A stretch of 5,399 nucleotides of DNA. Origin: JADFOB01 sp964651325 (GTDB lineage: Bacteria; Planctomycetota; Phycisphaerae; UBA1845). The stretch's first letter is position 1. The number at the start of each line of letters is the position of its first letter. The stretch spans positions 1 to 5,399 of the forward strand of contig CAZYXP010000228.1 in the NCBI GenBank assembly GCA_964651325.1. Reading direction: 5' to 3'. The translations under genes and the position numbers were made by a program. Below are positions 5,361 through 5,399 of this stretch, in pieces. The notes beneath the pieces are model-generated. The model saw only the letters and a program-made list of their open reading frames with translations, did no database searches and had not been told where the DNA came from.

Positions 5361-5399
5361 ATGGAAACGTGTGTTCAGTTTTCGCTGTTTCTGGTGAAT
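5361..5399 (+). CDS. Start of a gene, probably an ACT-domain protein (truncated by the window end)
   Basis: The ATG at 5361 has GGAG (5351-5354) 6 nt upstream and opens a frame of 13 codons, METCVQFSLFLVN, that runs off the window. The pattern x-Q-F-S-[LV]-F-L-x-N is how small stand-alone ACT-domain proteins begin (first beta strand, usually followed by a K/R-P-G-x-L turn). Those proteins bind amino acids and act as regulatory domains. The evidence is only 13 residues and my memory of the family pattern, so the start is better supported than the product. No functional link to the surface proteins is seen. Confidence 0.5.
   Translation, partial: METCVQFSLFLVN

Noticed and set aside
5219..5399. 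Open frame from ATG at 5219 running off the window (MCVIRERVESLA...)
   Set aside because: It has only a weak ribosome site, low third-position GC compared with the neighbours, and no recognisable pattern. It overlaps the better-supported start at 5361 in another frame.

Overview
The window holds three complete protein-coding genes, the first codons of a fourth, and four non-coding stretches rich in inverted repeats. I see no RNA gene, CRISPR array, transposase or phage gene. The DNA is moderately GC-rich. The two secreted proteins carry a dockerin-like tail (a Ca-binding doublet of about 22 residues per unit, DVNGDG...DIL.VID.LNG) and a thrombospondin type 3 region with a Cys-plus-TM-plus-RRRR tail. 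Together these suggest a planctomycete, perhaps of the Phycisphaerae type. That assignment is inferred from protein style, not from a marker gene.

Layout. 1-157: a cluster of short hairpins resembling REP elements, downstream of the first gene. 158-1864 (minus): an AarF/ABC1/UbiB atypical-kinase membrane protein. 1865-2243: a divergent intergenic region with a small inverted repeat, a strong Shine-Dalgarno before a 20-codon reading frame, an imperfect hairpin and a -10-like box. 2244-3392 (plus): a secreted protein with a cohesin-like N-terminal region, an Ig-like middle and a dockerin-type tail. 3381-3559: a structured 3' region with a 25-bp tandem repeat over the stop codon, a hairpin with a T run, and a perfect 13-bp-stem intrinsic terminator. 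3560-3845: the best sigma70-like promoter in the window and a leader of about 130 nt with two hairpins. 3846-4922 (plus): a secreted, probably surface-anchored protein with a cohesin-like domain, five and a half Ca-binding thrombospondin type 3 repeats and a C-terminal sorting tail. 4923-5360: intergenic, with two hairpins. 5361-5399: the start of a gene that looks like a small ACT-domain protein.

How the genes relate. The kinase-like gene is divergent and is probably a separate housekeeping unit. The two secreted proteins are separated by a terminator and a new promoter, so they look like adjacent single-gene units. Their architectures are complementary: one ends in a dockerin-type module, and the other presents a cohesin-like domain on a Ca-binding stalk with a membrane tail. 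This raises the testable idea of a two-protein Ca-dependent surface assembly. It is a hypothesis, not a demonstrated system.
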